Positions 5,866 through 11,978 of a DNA stretch of 12,308 nt are shown one piece after another (the first letter of the stretch is position 1; every line of letters starts with the position of its first letter). The position numbers and the translations under genes were made by a program. The DNA is taken from positions 1 through 12,308 of the forward strand of contig JAKALX010000067.1 in the NCBI GenBank assembly GCA_021823905.1, written 5' to 3'. A model generated the notes under the pieces. The model searched no databases, had not been told where the DNA came from, and saw only the letters and a program-made list of their open reading frames with translations. The DNA comes from Chloroflexota bacterium (GTDB lineage: Bacteria > Chloroflexota > Dehalococcoidia > Tepidiformales > Tepidiformaceae).

Positions 5866-7104
5866 TCAGTTCCACCGCGCCGCGACCCGATCCAGGATCG
5901 CGTGCCCGACCGCGTACTTGCTCTGCAGTGGGAACTCTTCCACCTGGCCGTCGTCGTGGAAGATCGTTACCTGGTTCGTCTCCGTGCCGAATCCGCTCCC
6001 GGCGGCGGTGACGTCGTTCGCGACGATGAAGTGCAGCCGCTTCGCGGCAAGCTTCGTCTTCGCGTAGCCGGCGAGATCCCGCGTCTCGGCGGCGAATCCC
6101 ACCCGCACTCCTCCACCCGGCAGCGTCGCTAGGATATCCGGGTTCTTCACGAGCGCGAGCGTCAGCCCCTGCGCGTCGTCGGCCTTTTTGATCTTGTGCT
6201 CGGCCGGCGATTCCGGACGGAAATCGGCCGGCGCGGCCGACATGATCAGCGCGTCCGACTCTCTCGTAGCCACCTGGAGCGCCGCGAGCATCTGCGCAAC
6301 GGTTTTCACATCCACGCGCTCGACGCCGTACGGCGTCTCCAGCGCGATCGGCCCGGCCACGACGACCACGCGAGCGCCGCGGTCGCGGGCGGCCTCAGCG
6401 ATGGCGAAGCCCATCTTCCCGGTCGAATGGTTGCCAATGAAGCGAACGGGATCGATGGGCTCCTGGGTTGGGCCCGCGCTGACGACGATTACGCGCCCCA
6501 CGAGGTCGCCGCTGGCGCGGCCCAGCATCGCCCGGAGCGCGCCCACGATCTCGACCGGCTCCGCCAGCCGCCCTGCGCCCATCCGGCCGGTCGCGAGGCG
6601 GCCCTCGTTCGGGCCAACGAACGAGACGCCGCGCGAGCGCAGGGTCTCGCGGTTGGCCCGCGTCGCCGGGTGCTCCCACATGTGGGCGTCCATCGCCGGC
6701 GCGACGAGGATCGGCGCGCGGGTCGCCAGCGCGGTAAGCGTCACCATGTCCGGCGTCTGCCCAACGGCCAGGTTCGCCAGGCAGTCAGCCGTAGCGGGCG
6801 CTATGACCAGCGCGTCCGCGCGCCTGGCAACTTCGATGTGCGCCTCAGCCTCCCGCGCCGCGAACATGTCGACGATCACGTCCCGACCCGTGAGTGACTG
6901 GAACGTCAGGGGCGTCACGAACCGCACCGCTGCCGAAGTCATGATGACCTCGACCTCGGCGCCCGCCTGCCGCAGCTTGGAGCACAGGTCTGCCGCCTTA
7001 TACGCAGCGATCGAGCCGGTCACCCCCAGCGCGATCCGCCGGCCGCCCAATGGCAATTGACGATTGCCGATTGCCGACTGTTGATTGTCGATTGTGTCCG
7101 TCAT
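5866..7104 (-). CDS. coaBC: Bifunctional phosphopantothenoylcysteine decarboxylase / phosphopantothenate-cysteine ligase
   Basis: A 412-residue enzyme for two successive steps of coenzyme A synthesis: CoaB joins cysteine to 4'-phosphopantothenate, and CoaC (FMN) decarboxylates the product to 4'-phosphopantetheine. The CoaC half shows GVTGSIAAYKA (27-37), the catalytic His region HIEVARRAD (H89) and PAMDAHMW (136-143), where the classical motif has Asn instead of Asp. The CoaB half shows SAGPTQEPIDPVRFIGNHSTGKMG (209-232), AAPADFRP (290-297) and KIKK (304-307). The loop GRLATGRMGAGRL (168-180) has Thr where E. coli has its Cys. The start at 7104 is chosen because GGAG stands 6 bases ahead. Residues 3-17 (DTIDNQQSAIGNRQL) are encoded by a low-complexity repeat, so the ancestral protein probably began near LPLGGRRIAL. 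It lies directly downstream of coaX. Confidence 0.95.
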   Translation of the reverse strand: MTDTIDNQQSAIGNRQLPLGGRRIALGVTGSIAAYKAADLCSKLRQAGAEVEVIMTSAAVRFVTPLTFQSLTGRDVIVDMFAAREAEAHIEVARRADALVIAPATADCLANLAVGQTPDMVTLTALATRAPILVAPAMDAHMWEHPATRANRETLRSRGVSFVGPNEGRLATGRMGAGRLAEPVEIVGALRAMLGRASGDLVGRVIVVSAGPTQEPIDPVRFIGNHSTGKMGFAIAEAARDRGARVVVVAGPIALETPYGVERVDVKTVAQMLAALQVATRESDALIMSAAPADFRPESPAEHKIKKADDAQGLTLALVKNPDILATLPGGGVRVGFAAETRDLAGYAKTKLAAKRLHFIVANDVTAAGSGFGTETNQVTIFHDDGQVEEFPLQSKYAVGHAILDRVAARWN

Positions 7105-7152
7105 GTCGTGCTCCGCTGGAATCGTCAATCGGCAATCGTCAATCGACAATCA
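7056..7152. repeat. GATTG-type low-complexity inverted repeat at the coaX/coaBC junction
   Basis: Two arrays of a 6-8 base unit face each other. The left array covers about 7056-7094 (ATTGACGATTGCCGATTG, then GCCGACTG and TTGATTGTCGATTG). The right one covers 7121-7152 with the reverse complement. An exact 18-base inverted pair is 7056-7073 with 7126-7143; a second exact 13-base pair is 7082-7094 with 7140-7152. The loop carries the coaBC ribosome binding site and ATG. The left array is read as CoaBC residues; the right array reaches into the coaX stop codon. Confidence 0.85.
7111..7114 (-). promoter_or_regulatory. Ribosome binding site deciding the coaBC start
   Basis: On the minus strand GGAG lies 6 bases before ATG 7104. 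The upstream in-frame ATG at 7149 lies inside the repeat and has no such site. If the flanking repeat arms pair in the mRNA, this site sits in the loop. Confidence 0.55.
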
Positions 7153-7914
7153 GGAGTTGAGTTCGTAGATATGCCGCAGCCCATTAAGGGTGAGGTTGGA
7201 GTCGACGACGTCGATGCAGTTCGTCTCATGGGCGATGGTCGTCGCAAGGCCGCCGGTGGCAACGACCTTCACGTTGCCAGTGAGCTCGGCCTTGAAGCGG
7301 GCCACAAGACCTTCGACCAGCCCAACATAGCCGAAGAGGATCCCGGACTGCATCGCGTGGATCGTGTTCTTGCCGATGGCGACCGGCGGCCGTTCGAGCT
7401 GCACGCGATAGAGCATGGCCGCCCGGCTGAAGAGTGCCTCGCTCGCGATGCCGATGCCGGGAGCGATGGCGCCGCCGAGATAGTCGCCGTTCTCGCTGAC
7501 AGCGTCGAAGACCGTGGCGGTGCCGAAGTCGACGACGATGACCGGCGCGCCGTACTGCTTGATCGCCGCGACCGCGTCGATGATGCGGTCGGCCCCGAGC
7601 TGCTTCGGGTTGTCGTAGAGGATGCGCACGCCGGTCCGGAGGCCGTGGCCGACCAGCATGGGCTCGATCCCGAAGTACTTCTTGCAGACGCTTTCGAACG
7701 TGGGGATCAGCGGCGGGACGTCGCAGCCGATGATGCAGGCCGTGATGTCGCGAGGTGCGATGTCCCCGGTTGCGAGGAGCGACAGCAGGAGGACACCGTA
7801 TTCGTCGGGGAGCTTTTCCTGCTCAACGCCGACGCGCCAGGTGGCGGTGAGCTCCTCGCCCTGGAACAGGCCGATGTGGATGGACGTATTGCCGACATCG
7901 AGGGCGAGCAGCAT
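7150..7914 (-). CDS. coaX: Type III pantothenate kinase
   Basis: A 254-residue CoaX, the usual length, catalysing ATP-dependent phosphorylation of pantothenate, the first committed step to coenzyme A. It belongs to the ASKHA fold, is generally insensitive to CoA feedback and often needs a monovalent cation. Visible are the phosphate-1 motif DVGNT (D6-T10), GADR (107-110) for pantothenate binding, the catalytic-region VVDFGTATVFD (127-137, D129), GGAIAPG (147-153) and ATGGLA near the end. The frame is open upstream to 8091, but homology starts at MLLALDVGNT, so ATG 7914 is taken although no clear Shine-Dalgarno precedes it. coaBC follows 45 bases later on the same strand, giving a coaX-coaBC operon for successive stages of one pathway. 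Its promoter should lie in the 200-base divergent gap with the oxidoreductase gene. Confidence 0.95.
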   Translation of the reverse strand: MLLALDVGNTSIHIGLFQGEELTATWRVGVEQEKLPDEYGVLLLSLLATGDIAPRDITACIIGCDVPPLIPTFESVCKKYFGIEPMLVGHGLRTGVRILYDNPKQLGADRIIDAVAAIKQYGAPVIVVDFGTATVFDAVSENGDYLGGAIAPGIGIASEALFSRAAMLYRVQLERPPVAIGKNTIHAMQSGILFGYVGLVEGLVARFKAELTGNVKVVATGGLATTIAHETNCIDVVDSNLTLNGLRHIYELNS

Positions 7915-7980
7915 GCGCGAACCGCCGAAGGTGCTTTGGGGCCGGTCAGGTCCCCCGCGGTCGATAGAGTACAGGGGGGA

Positions 7981-8003
7981 GGCGCAAGGCGTAAGGCGCA
8001 AGG
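7981..8003. repeat. GGCGCAA-type heptad tandem repeat
   Basis: Three consecutive 7-base units, GGCGCAA, GGCGTAA and GGCGCAA, followed by GG, lie in the divergent region between coaX and the oxidoreductase gene. No opposing inverted copy was found nearby, unlike the other two repeat families of the window. Confidence 0.75.
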
Positions 8004-8103
8004 AGGCCGCCGGATCGCTGTCATGTCCTACTTTCCGATATGAGGTACGGTACTCGCCCGGCGCGAGCCGCGTCTTTATGCTTGCCGCCACATATCCCGT
8101 GCG

Positions 8104-8108
8104 AGGAG
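8104..8108 (+). promoter_or_regulatory. Shine-Dalgarno deciding a GTG start
   Basis: AGGAG lies 6 bases before GTG 8115. It supports this start over the longer open frame that reaches back to 8040 and would add 25 non-homologous residues. Confidence 0.65.
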
Positions 8109-8114
8109 CCTCCC

Positions 8115-9047
8115 GTGAGCAACGTCCATTTCGGCGTCACCGTCCCCCAGATCAAGCGCACATGGGAGGAGAGCCGCTCAGCCGCCATCGAGTTCGAGGC
8201 GATGGGCTACGACTCCCTCTGGGTCTGCGACCACCTCTACGGGCCGCAGTCGCCCCAGATCCCGATCCTCGAGGCCTGGTCGCTGATCGCGGGACTTAGC
8301 GCAATCACCTCCCGGGCCGAGATCGGGACGCTCGTCACGCCCGCCGGCATGCGCAACCCGGCCCAACTGGGCAAGGTCATCGCCACGGTCGACAACATCG
8401 CCGGCGGGCGCATCATTCCCGGCCTCGGCGCGGGCTGGATGGCGCGAGAGTTCACGGACTTCGGCGTGGCCTTCCTCCCCACCGGCGGACGGATGACCCA
8501 GCTGCGCGAGACGGTCGCGCTGCTCAAGAAGATGTGGACGGAACCCTCGGTCACCTTCGAAGGCAAGTACGTCAACGTCCACGACCTCGTCTGCGAGCCC
8601 AAGCCCGTGCGCGTGCCACCGATCCTCATCGGCGGCGCCGGCGAAAAGGTGACGCTGAAGCTGGCGGCGAAAGAGGCGGCCATCTGGAACAACCTCGCCG
8701 CCCACCATCACGCCCTGCCGCACAAGATCGACGTCCTCAAGGAGCACTGCGCCGCGGTCGGCCGCCCGTTCGAGGAGATCGTTGTCAGCCAGCAATGTCT
8801 CGTCACGATCGCGCCCGACGACGCCAGTGCGGGCCCGATGGTCGAGACAGCAAAGAAGATCTTTGGCGGCCACATGGGCGACCCGACCGGCCCGCTCGGC
8901 ATCGCCGGCAGCCCCCAGCGGGTGCGCGAGCAGATCCAGAAGCACGTCGACCTGGGCTGCACCATGTTCGTGATCGAGTTCTTCGGCCGCGACACCCGCG
9001 AGCCGGCCAAACTCTTCGCCGAAACCGTCCTTCCGCACTTCAAATAG
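8115..9047 (+). CDS. Luciferase-like (LLM class) F420-dependent oxidoreductase
   Basis: A 310-residue TIM-barrel flavin/F420 oxidoreductase of the bacterial luciferase-like family. Key segments: an N-terminal strand FGVTVPQ, WVCDHLY (36-42), GTLVTP (71-76), NIAGGRIIPGLGAGWMAREF (94-113), GGRMTQLRE (124-132) and PPILIGGAGEKVTLKLAA (168-185). The GxGAGW...EF pattern is typical of the F420-using groups related to methylene-tetrahydromethanopterin reductase and of actinobacterial and Chloroflexota F420 paralogues; FMN use cannot be excluded. Such enzymes reduce or oxidise varied small molecules, so the substrate is unknown. A GTG start with a good AGGAG site is chosen. The metallo-hydrolase gene follows on the same strand, separated by a long imperfect inverted repeat. 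Confidence 0.9.
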   Translation: MSNVHFGVTVPQIKRTWEESRSAAIEFEAMGYDSLWVCDHLYGPQSPQIPILEAWSLIAGLSAITSRAEIGTLVTPAGMRNPAQLGKVIATVDNIAGGRIIPGLGAGWMAREFTDFGVAFLPTGGRMTQLRETVALLKKMWTEPSVTFEGKYVNVHDLVCEPKPVRVPPILIGGAGEKVTLKLAAKEAAIWNNLAAHHHALPHKIDVLKEHCAAVGRPFEEIVVSQQCLVTIAPDDASAGPMVETAKKIFGGHMGDPTGPLGIAGSPQRVREQIQKHVDLGCTMFVIEFFGRDTREPAKLFAETVLPHFK

Positions 9048-9051
9048 TCAA

Positions 9052-9127
9052 GGACACAGGGACACAGAGATCACAGAGTCCCGAATGATCTTGTCTTCCT
9101 CTCCGTGTTCTCCGTGTCTCTGTGTCC
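9052..9127. repeat. GGACACAGAG-type imperfect inverted repeat between oxidoreductase and hydrolase genes
   Basis: The 27-base arm 9052-9078 pairs with 9101-9127 at 23 of 27 positions, enclosing a 22-base loop. The arms are themselves made of short repeating ACACRGAG units (GGACACAG, GGACACAG, etc.). It begins five bases after the oxidoreductase stop and ends ten bases before the ribosome binding site of the next gene, so it fills the gap. It could act as a transcript stabiliser, partial terminator or simply an inserted repeat. Confidence 0.85.
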
Positions 9128-9136
9128 AGGCGCTCC

Positions 9137-9142
9137 AGGAGG
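9137..9142 (+). promoter_or_regulatory. Shine-Dalgarno of the metallo-hydrolase gene
   Basis: AGGAGG 5 bases before ATG 9148. It selects this start over the in-frame codon at 9085, whose reading would take in the repeat. Confidence 0.7.
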
Positions 9143-9147
9143 ATGAC

Positions 9148-10086
9148 ATGAGCAGCTCGCAGGTACCCGTCCATGCCGAGATCCCGCCGCCTCGCGTCGA
9201 GGAGGTGAGCGCGGGGATCTTCGCCTACATCCAGCTCGACGGCAGCTGGTTCCTGAACAACGCGGGCTGCGTCGTCGGCAGCCGGAACGCGACGGTGATC
9301 GACTCCACCGGCACCGAGGCGCGCGCGCGCGCCTTCCACGCCGCGCTCCGCCGCGTGACCGAGAAGCCGATCGCGACGCTGGTGAACACGCATAGCCACG
9401 GCGACCACACGCACGGGAATTTCGTGTTCGCGCCCGCGACGGCAATCGTCGCGAGCGAACGCTGCCGGCGGGAGATCATCGCCGCCGGCCACGGCAGCTA
9501 CGCCCTCTTTCCCATGATCGAGTTCGGCGATTGCCCGCTGACGCCGCCGTTCGTCACCTTCGACGAGCGCCTGAACGTCTACGTGGACGACCTCAAGATC
9601 GAGCTGATCTTCGTCGGGCCTGCCCACACCACGAACGACATCGTCTGCTGGATCCCCGAGCGCAAGCTGCTCTTCAGCGGCGACATCATCTTCAACGGCG
9701 GCACGCCGTTCGCGCTTGGCGGCTCCGTCGGTGGCTGGCTCGAAGCGCTGGAACGAATCGAAGCGTTGGGCGCCGAGACGATCGTGCCCGGGCACGGCGA
9801 GGTCTGCGGGCCGGCCGTCATCGGCGAGGTGCGCGCCTACCTGCATTTCATCCAGGAGTCCGCCAGGCGGGGGCTTGAAGCAGGCGTCGAACCGCTGGAG
9901 CTGGCGCGAGACCTCGACCTCGGCCGGTTCGCCGCGTTGCACGACGCCGAGCGCCTCGTCCCGAACCTGCGCCGCGCCTACGCCGAGGCGCAGGGGCAGC
10001 CCTGGGGCGCGCCGCTGGACGTCGGGCGCATGTTCACTGAGATGCTCGATTTCAACGGCGCCAGGCCGCTCCGCTGCCTCGCGTAA
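9148..10086 (+). CDS. Metallo-beta-lactamase-fold hydrolase
   Basis: A 312-residue MBL-fold metallo-hydrolase with a complete two-metal site: H82, H84, D86 and H87 in THSHGDHTHG, H160 in VGPAH, D179 in LFSGD and H216 in PGHGE. There is no signal peptide, so it is probably cytoplasmic. The C-terminal third (about 225-312) is helical and includes LDLGRFAALHDAERLVPNLRRAYAE, an extra region beyond the core fold seen in a subgroup of Chloroflexota and actinobacterial MBL proteins related to SoxH/cyclase-like enzymes. The substrate is unknown: thioester, lactone or cyclic-compound hydrolysis are all possible, and resistance to beta-lactams is unlikely from the motif context. It follows the luciferase-like oxidoreductase and may be co-transcribed with it, though the inverted repeat between them could separate expression. 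Confidence 0.9.
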   Translation: MSSSQVPVHAEIPPPRVEEVSAGIFAYIQLDGSWFLNNAGCVVGSRNATVIDSTGTEARARAFHAALRRVTEKPIATLVNTHSHGDHTHGNFVFAPATAIVASERCRREIIAAGHGSYALFPMIEFGDCPLTPPFVTFDERLNVYVDDLKIELIFVGPAHTTNDIVCWIPERKLLFSGDIIFNGGTPFALGGSVGGWLEALERIEALGAETIVPGHGEVCGPAVIGEVRAYLHFIQESARRGLEAGVEPLELARDLDLGRFAALHDAERLVPNLRRAYAEAQGQPWGAPLDVGRMFTEMLDFNGARPLRCLA

Positions 10087-10151
10087 CAGGCCGCGGGGCC
10101 GACTGAACGTGGCGCGCGGCGGGACACCCCGGTCGCCCAGGCCTTCGCGAC

Positions 10152-10514
10152 TCAGTTCAGTTTGGGCTCGTCACCACCGCTCTCGCGAATCTGATCGATG
10201 ATCCGCTTCGCCAGCTCGTCCATCTGCTCGGGGGTGATGCCCATCTTTTCGAGCGTCTCGCGCATCAGCCGCTGGACCTCGTCGGTGTCCTCGCGGATGA
10301 GCGCGTCGGCCATTTCGAGCTGGGTTTCGATCGCCTGGAACCGCTCGCGGCGCGCCGACTCGTTCTCGGTCGCGAGAATCGTCGACATCAGGCGTGTGAA
10401 GAGCTGGGTGGTCCGGGCGATGCGGATGCGGTCTTCATGGTGCGCCGGGAACTCGCCCGTCACCGCGACTTCGAGCCCGGTGCGCTTGTCGGTGGCCGCG
10501 TATTGCTCGGACAT
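10152..10514 (-). CDS. Conserved-looking small helical protein, function unknown
   Basis: A 120-residue soluble protein of no family I can name. It starts with a short polar tail, then KRTGLEVAVTGEFPAH (10-25) and a long, mainly helical, charged region with heptad-like spacing (about 28-110: RIRIARTTQLFTRLMSTIL, QAIETQLEMADALIRE, RLMRETLEKMGITPEQMDELAKRIIDQIRE). There is no membrane segment, signal peptide or cysteine. Start 10514 is chosen over a longer frame reaching 10598 because TATCCT stands exactly 6 bases before this ATG and the longer form would overlap the MFS gene start. It converges with the metallo-hydrolase gene and is divergent from the exporter. That it is a real gene rests on acceptable composition, the promoter geometry and the fit in the gap. 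Confidence 0.68.
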   Translation of the reverse strand: MSEQYAATDKRTGLEVAVTGEFPAHHEDRIRIARTTQLFTRLMSTILATENESARRERFQAIETQLEMADALIREDTDEVQRLMRETLEKMGITPEQMDELAKRIIDQIRESGGDEPKLN

Positions 10515-10520
10515 ACCCAG

Positions 10521-10526
10521 AGGATA
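10521..10526 (-). promoter_or_regulatory. Candidate leaderless -10 element of the 120-aa protein gene
   Basis: On the minus strand GC-TATCCT, six bases, ATG 10514. No Shine-Dalgarno. It is divergent from the identical element at 10580-10585; the two hexamers are 53 bases apart within a 77-base intergenic region. Confidence 0.5.
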
Positions 10527-10579
10527 GCCGATGACGCCAGCCAGCGCCGCGCGCACGGCCTTCGTCGATCCCGTGGTGC

Positions 10580-10585
10580 TATCCT
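10580..10585 (+). promoter_or_regulatory. Candidate leaderless -10 element of the MFS exporter gene
   Basis: GC-TATCCT, six bases (GACGAG), ATG 10592. The hexamer spacing puts transcription start at the ATG. There is no Shine-Dalgarno and no obvious -35. Confidence 0.5.
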
Positions 10586-10591
10586 GACGAG

Positions 10592-11929
10592 ATGCCATCC
10601 TCGTCCCCTGTGCCGCCGCCGGCGTCCGGCTGGCGCTCCGGCGCCACGGCCCTCCGCCACCGGCAGTTCCGCTGGGTGCTGCTGAGCAACGCCTCGTTCT
10701 TCTTCGCGATGAACGGTCAGTTCGTCGTTCGCTCCTACCTCGCCTTCAAACTCACCGACAGCGCTTTCGCGCTCGGACTTGTCAACCTGGCCGTCTCAAT
10801 CCCGATGCTCGTGATCTCGCCCTTTGGCGGCGTGATCGCCGACCGCGTCGAGAAGCGGCGGCTGATCATGGCCGGCCAGCTTGCGCTGCTCCTGAACGAA
10901 CTCCTCGTGCTCACGCTGCTCGTCACGGGCCTGCTCGCGTTCTGGCACCTGCTCGTGGTGGCGTTCATCATGGGCTGCGTCTTCCCGTTCAGCATGCCGG
11001 CCCGCCAGGCCGCGGTAGTCAACATCGTGGGACGCCACGATCTTGCGAACGCGATGGCGCTGAACATGGGCGCCATGAACACGGCTCGCGTCGTGGGCCC
11101 GGTGACCGCCGGCCTCGTCATCGCCGTCGTGGGACTTCGCTGGATGTACCTGGTCGCGGTCATCCTCTACCTGGCGGCGCTGCTCACCATGTCCCGGATC
11201 GAAAAGCAGCCGGCTGCCGAGGGCGCGGGAAAGAACTCGGTCATGAGCGACCTCGCGGAAGGCTTCCGCTACGTGCGAAACGACCCGCCCGTGCGCGTCC
11301 TCTTGCTGCTCTCGATGATACCCATCCTCCTGGCGATGCCGTTCCAGGCGCTGCTCGTCGTGTTCGCCGAGGACGTCTGGCATGTCAGTGGTGGCGAAGG
11401 ACTGGGGCTGCTCCAGGCGGCGGCCGGGCTCGGCGGCATCTGCGGGTCCGTGATCGTTGCCTGGAAGGGCCAGACGCGCCGCAAACTCCGGCTGATGATG
11501 GCCTCGCTCTTCGCCTTCGGCGGCTCGCTCTTCCTCTTCGCACTGAGCCCCTGGTTCCTGCTCGCGCTCCCCCTCGTCTTCGTGAGCGATATCTTCGCGA
11601 GCATGTTCAACACGCTGAACAACACGGCCATCCAGATGATCATCCCGGACGCCGTCCGCGGCCGTGTCGCGAGCCTGATGATGATGACATTCGGCCTGAC
11701 GCCGCTCGGCACGATGCCGGTGAGCGCCTTCGCCGACGCCTACGGCGCACCCGCTGCCGTAGCCGGTGCGTCGGTGATCACCATCGTGGTGTCGCTGCTG
11801 TTCTTCGTCTTCAGCCCCGCGCTGCGCGGTATCGACGCGGTGAGCCACGCCGCCCTCGTGCGAGTGGATCCGGAGACGCTAACGGATCGCATGGGCGCCC
11901 CCGAGCCTTCCGTCAGCGCCGCTTCATAG
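10592..11929 (+). CDS. MFS exporter, EntS-like family
   Basis: A 445-residue inner-membrane transporter with about 12 hydrophobic segments, e.g. VLLSNASFFFAMNG (29-42), LLNELLVLTLLVTGLLAFWHLLVV (100-123), VTAGLVIAVVG (171-181), VLLLLSMIPILLAMPF (236-251) and VITIVVSLLFFVF (395-407). The MFS loop 2-3 signature appears as GGVIADRVEKRRL (79-91). RGRVASLMMMTFGLTPLGTMP (356-376) is the characteristic C-half signature of the enterobactin exporter (EntS, MFS_3) group. Members export siderophores, drugs or metabolites using the proton gradient; with no siderophore genes nearby, the substrate is unknown. The start at 10592 rests on the 6-base TATCCT spacing and on the short polar N-terminus. It is divergent from the 120-aa helical protein. 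Confidence 0.92.
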   Translation: MPSSSPVPPPASGWRSGATALRHRQFRWVLLSNASFFFAMNGQFVVRSYLAFKLTDSAFALGLVNLAVSIPMLVISPFGGVIADRVEKRRLIMAGQLALLLNELLVLTLLVTGLLAFWHLLVVAFIMGCVFPFSMPARQAAVVNIVGRHDLANAMALNMGAMNTARVVGPVTAGLVIAVVGLRWMYLVAVILYLAALLTMSRIEKQPAAEGAGKNSVMSDLAEGFRYVRNDPPVRVLLLLSMIPILLAMPFQALLVVFAEDVWHVSGGEGLGLLQAAAGLGGICGSVIVAWKGQTRRKLRLMMASLFAFGGSLFLFALSPWFLLALPLVFVSDIFASMFNTLNNTAIQMIIPDAVRGRVASLMMMTFGLTPLGTMPVSAFADAYGAPAAVAGASVITIVVSLLFFVFSPALRGIDAVSHAALVRVDPETLTDRMGAPEPSVSAAS

Positions 11930-11942
11930 GATCCTGCCCGAC

Positions 11943-11960
11943 GCGCCCCGAGCACGGCGC
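11943..11960. terminator. Weak candidate hairpin between convergent genes
   Basis: GCGCC, 8-base loop, GGCGC, perfect 5-bp stem, in the 49-base gap between the MFS stop and the stop of the repeat protein. No T tract; tentative. Confidence 0.22.
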
Positions 11961-11978
11961 AATTCGAAACCCGGCGGC

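Noticed and set aside
7056..7152. Terminal inverted repeats of an insertion sequence
   Set aside because: Only 97 bases with no transposase; the loop contains the coaBC start, so it is not a transposon.
7057..8043. Long plus-strand open frame across coaX
   Set aside because: Antisense to a complete CoaX and begins in the low-complexity repeat; composition is Asp/Arg/Glu/Ala-rich with no motifs.
7915..8114. A riboswitch or T-box in the coaX/oxidoreductase divergent region
   Set aside because: No recognisable conserved core or antiterminator-terminator pair was seen; only the heptad repeat and ordinary sequence.
8178..9038. Minus-strand frame opposite the luciferase-like gene
   Set aside because: Shadow frame; the plus-strand product has full family motifs.
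9040..9942. Long minus-strand frame across the metallo-hydrolase gene
   Set aside because: Its end comes from the low-complexity repeat and its body is antisense to a gene with an intact HxHxDH metal site.
10796..11848. A 350-codon open frame antisense to the MFS gene
   Set aside because: Its product is a His/Asp/Glu/Arg-rich string with no family features, the usual reverse-strand shadow of a high-GC gene; the plus strand encodes a clear 12-segment transporter.
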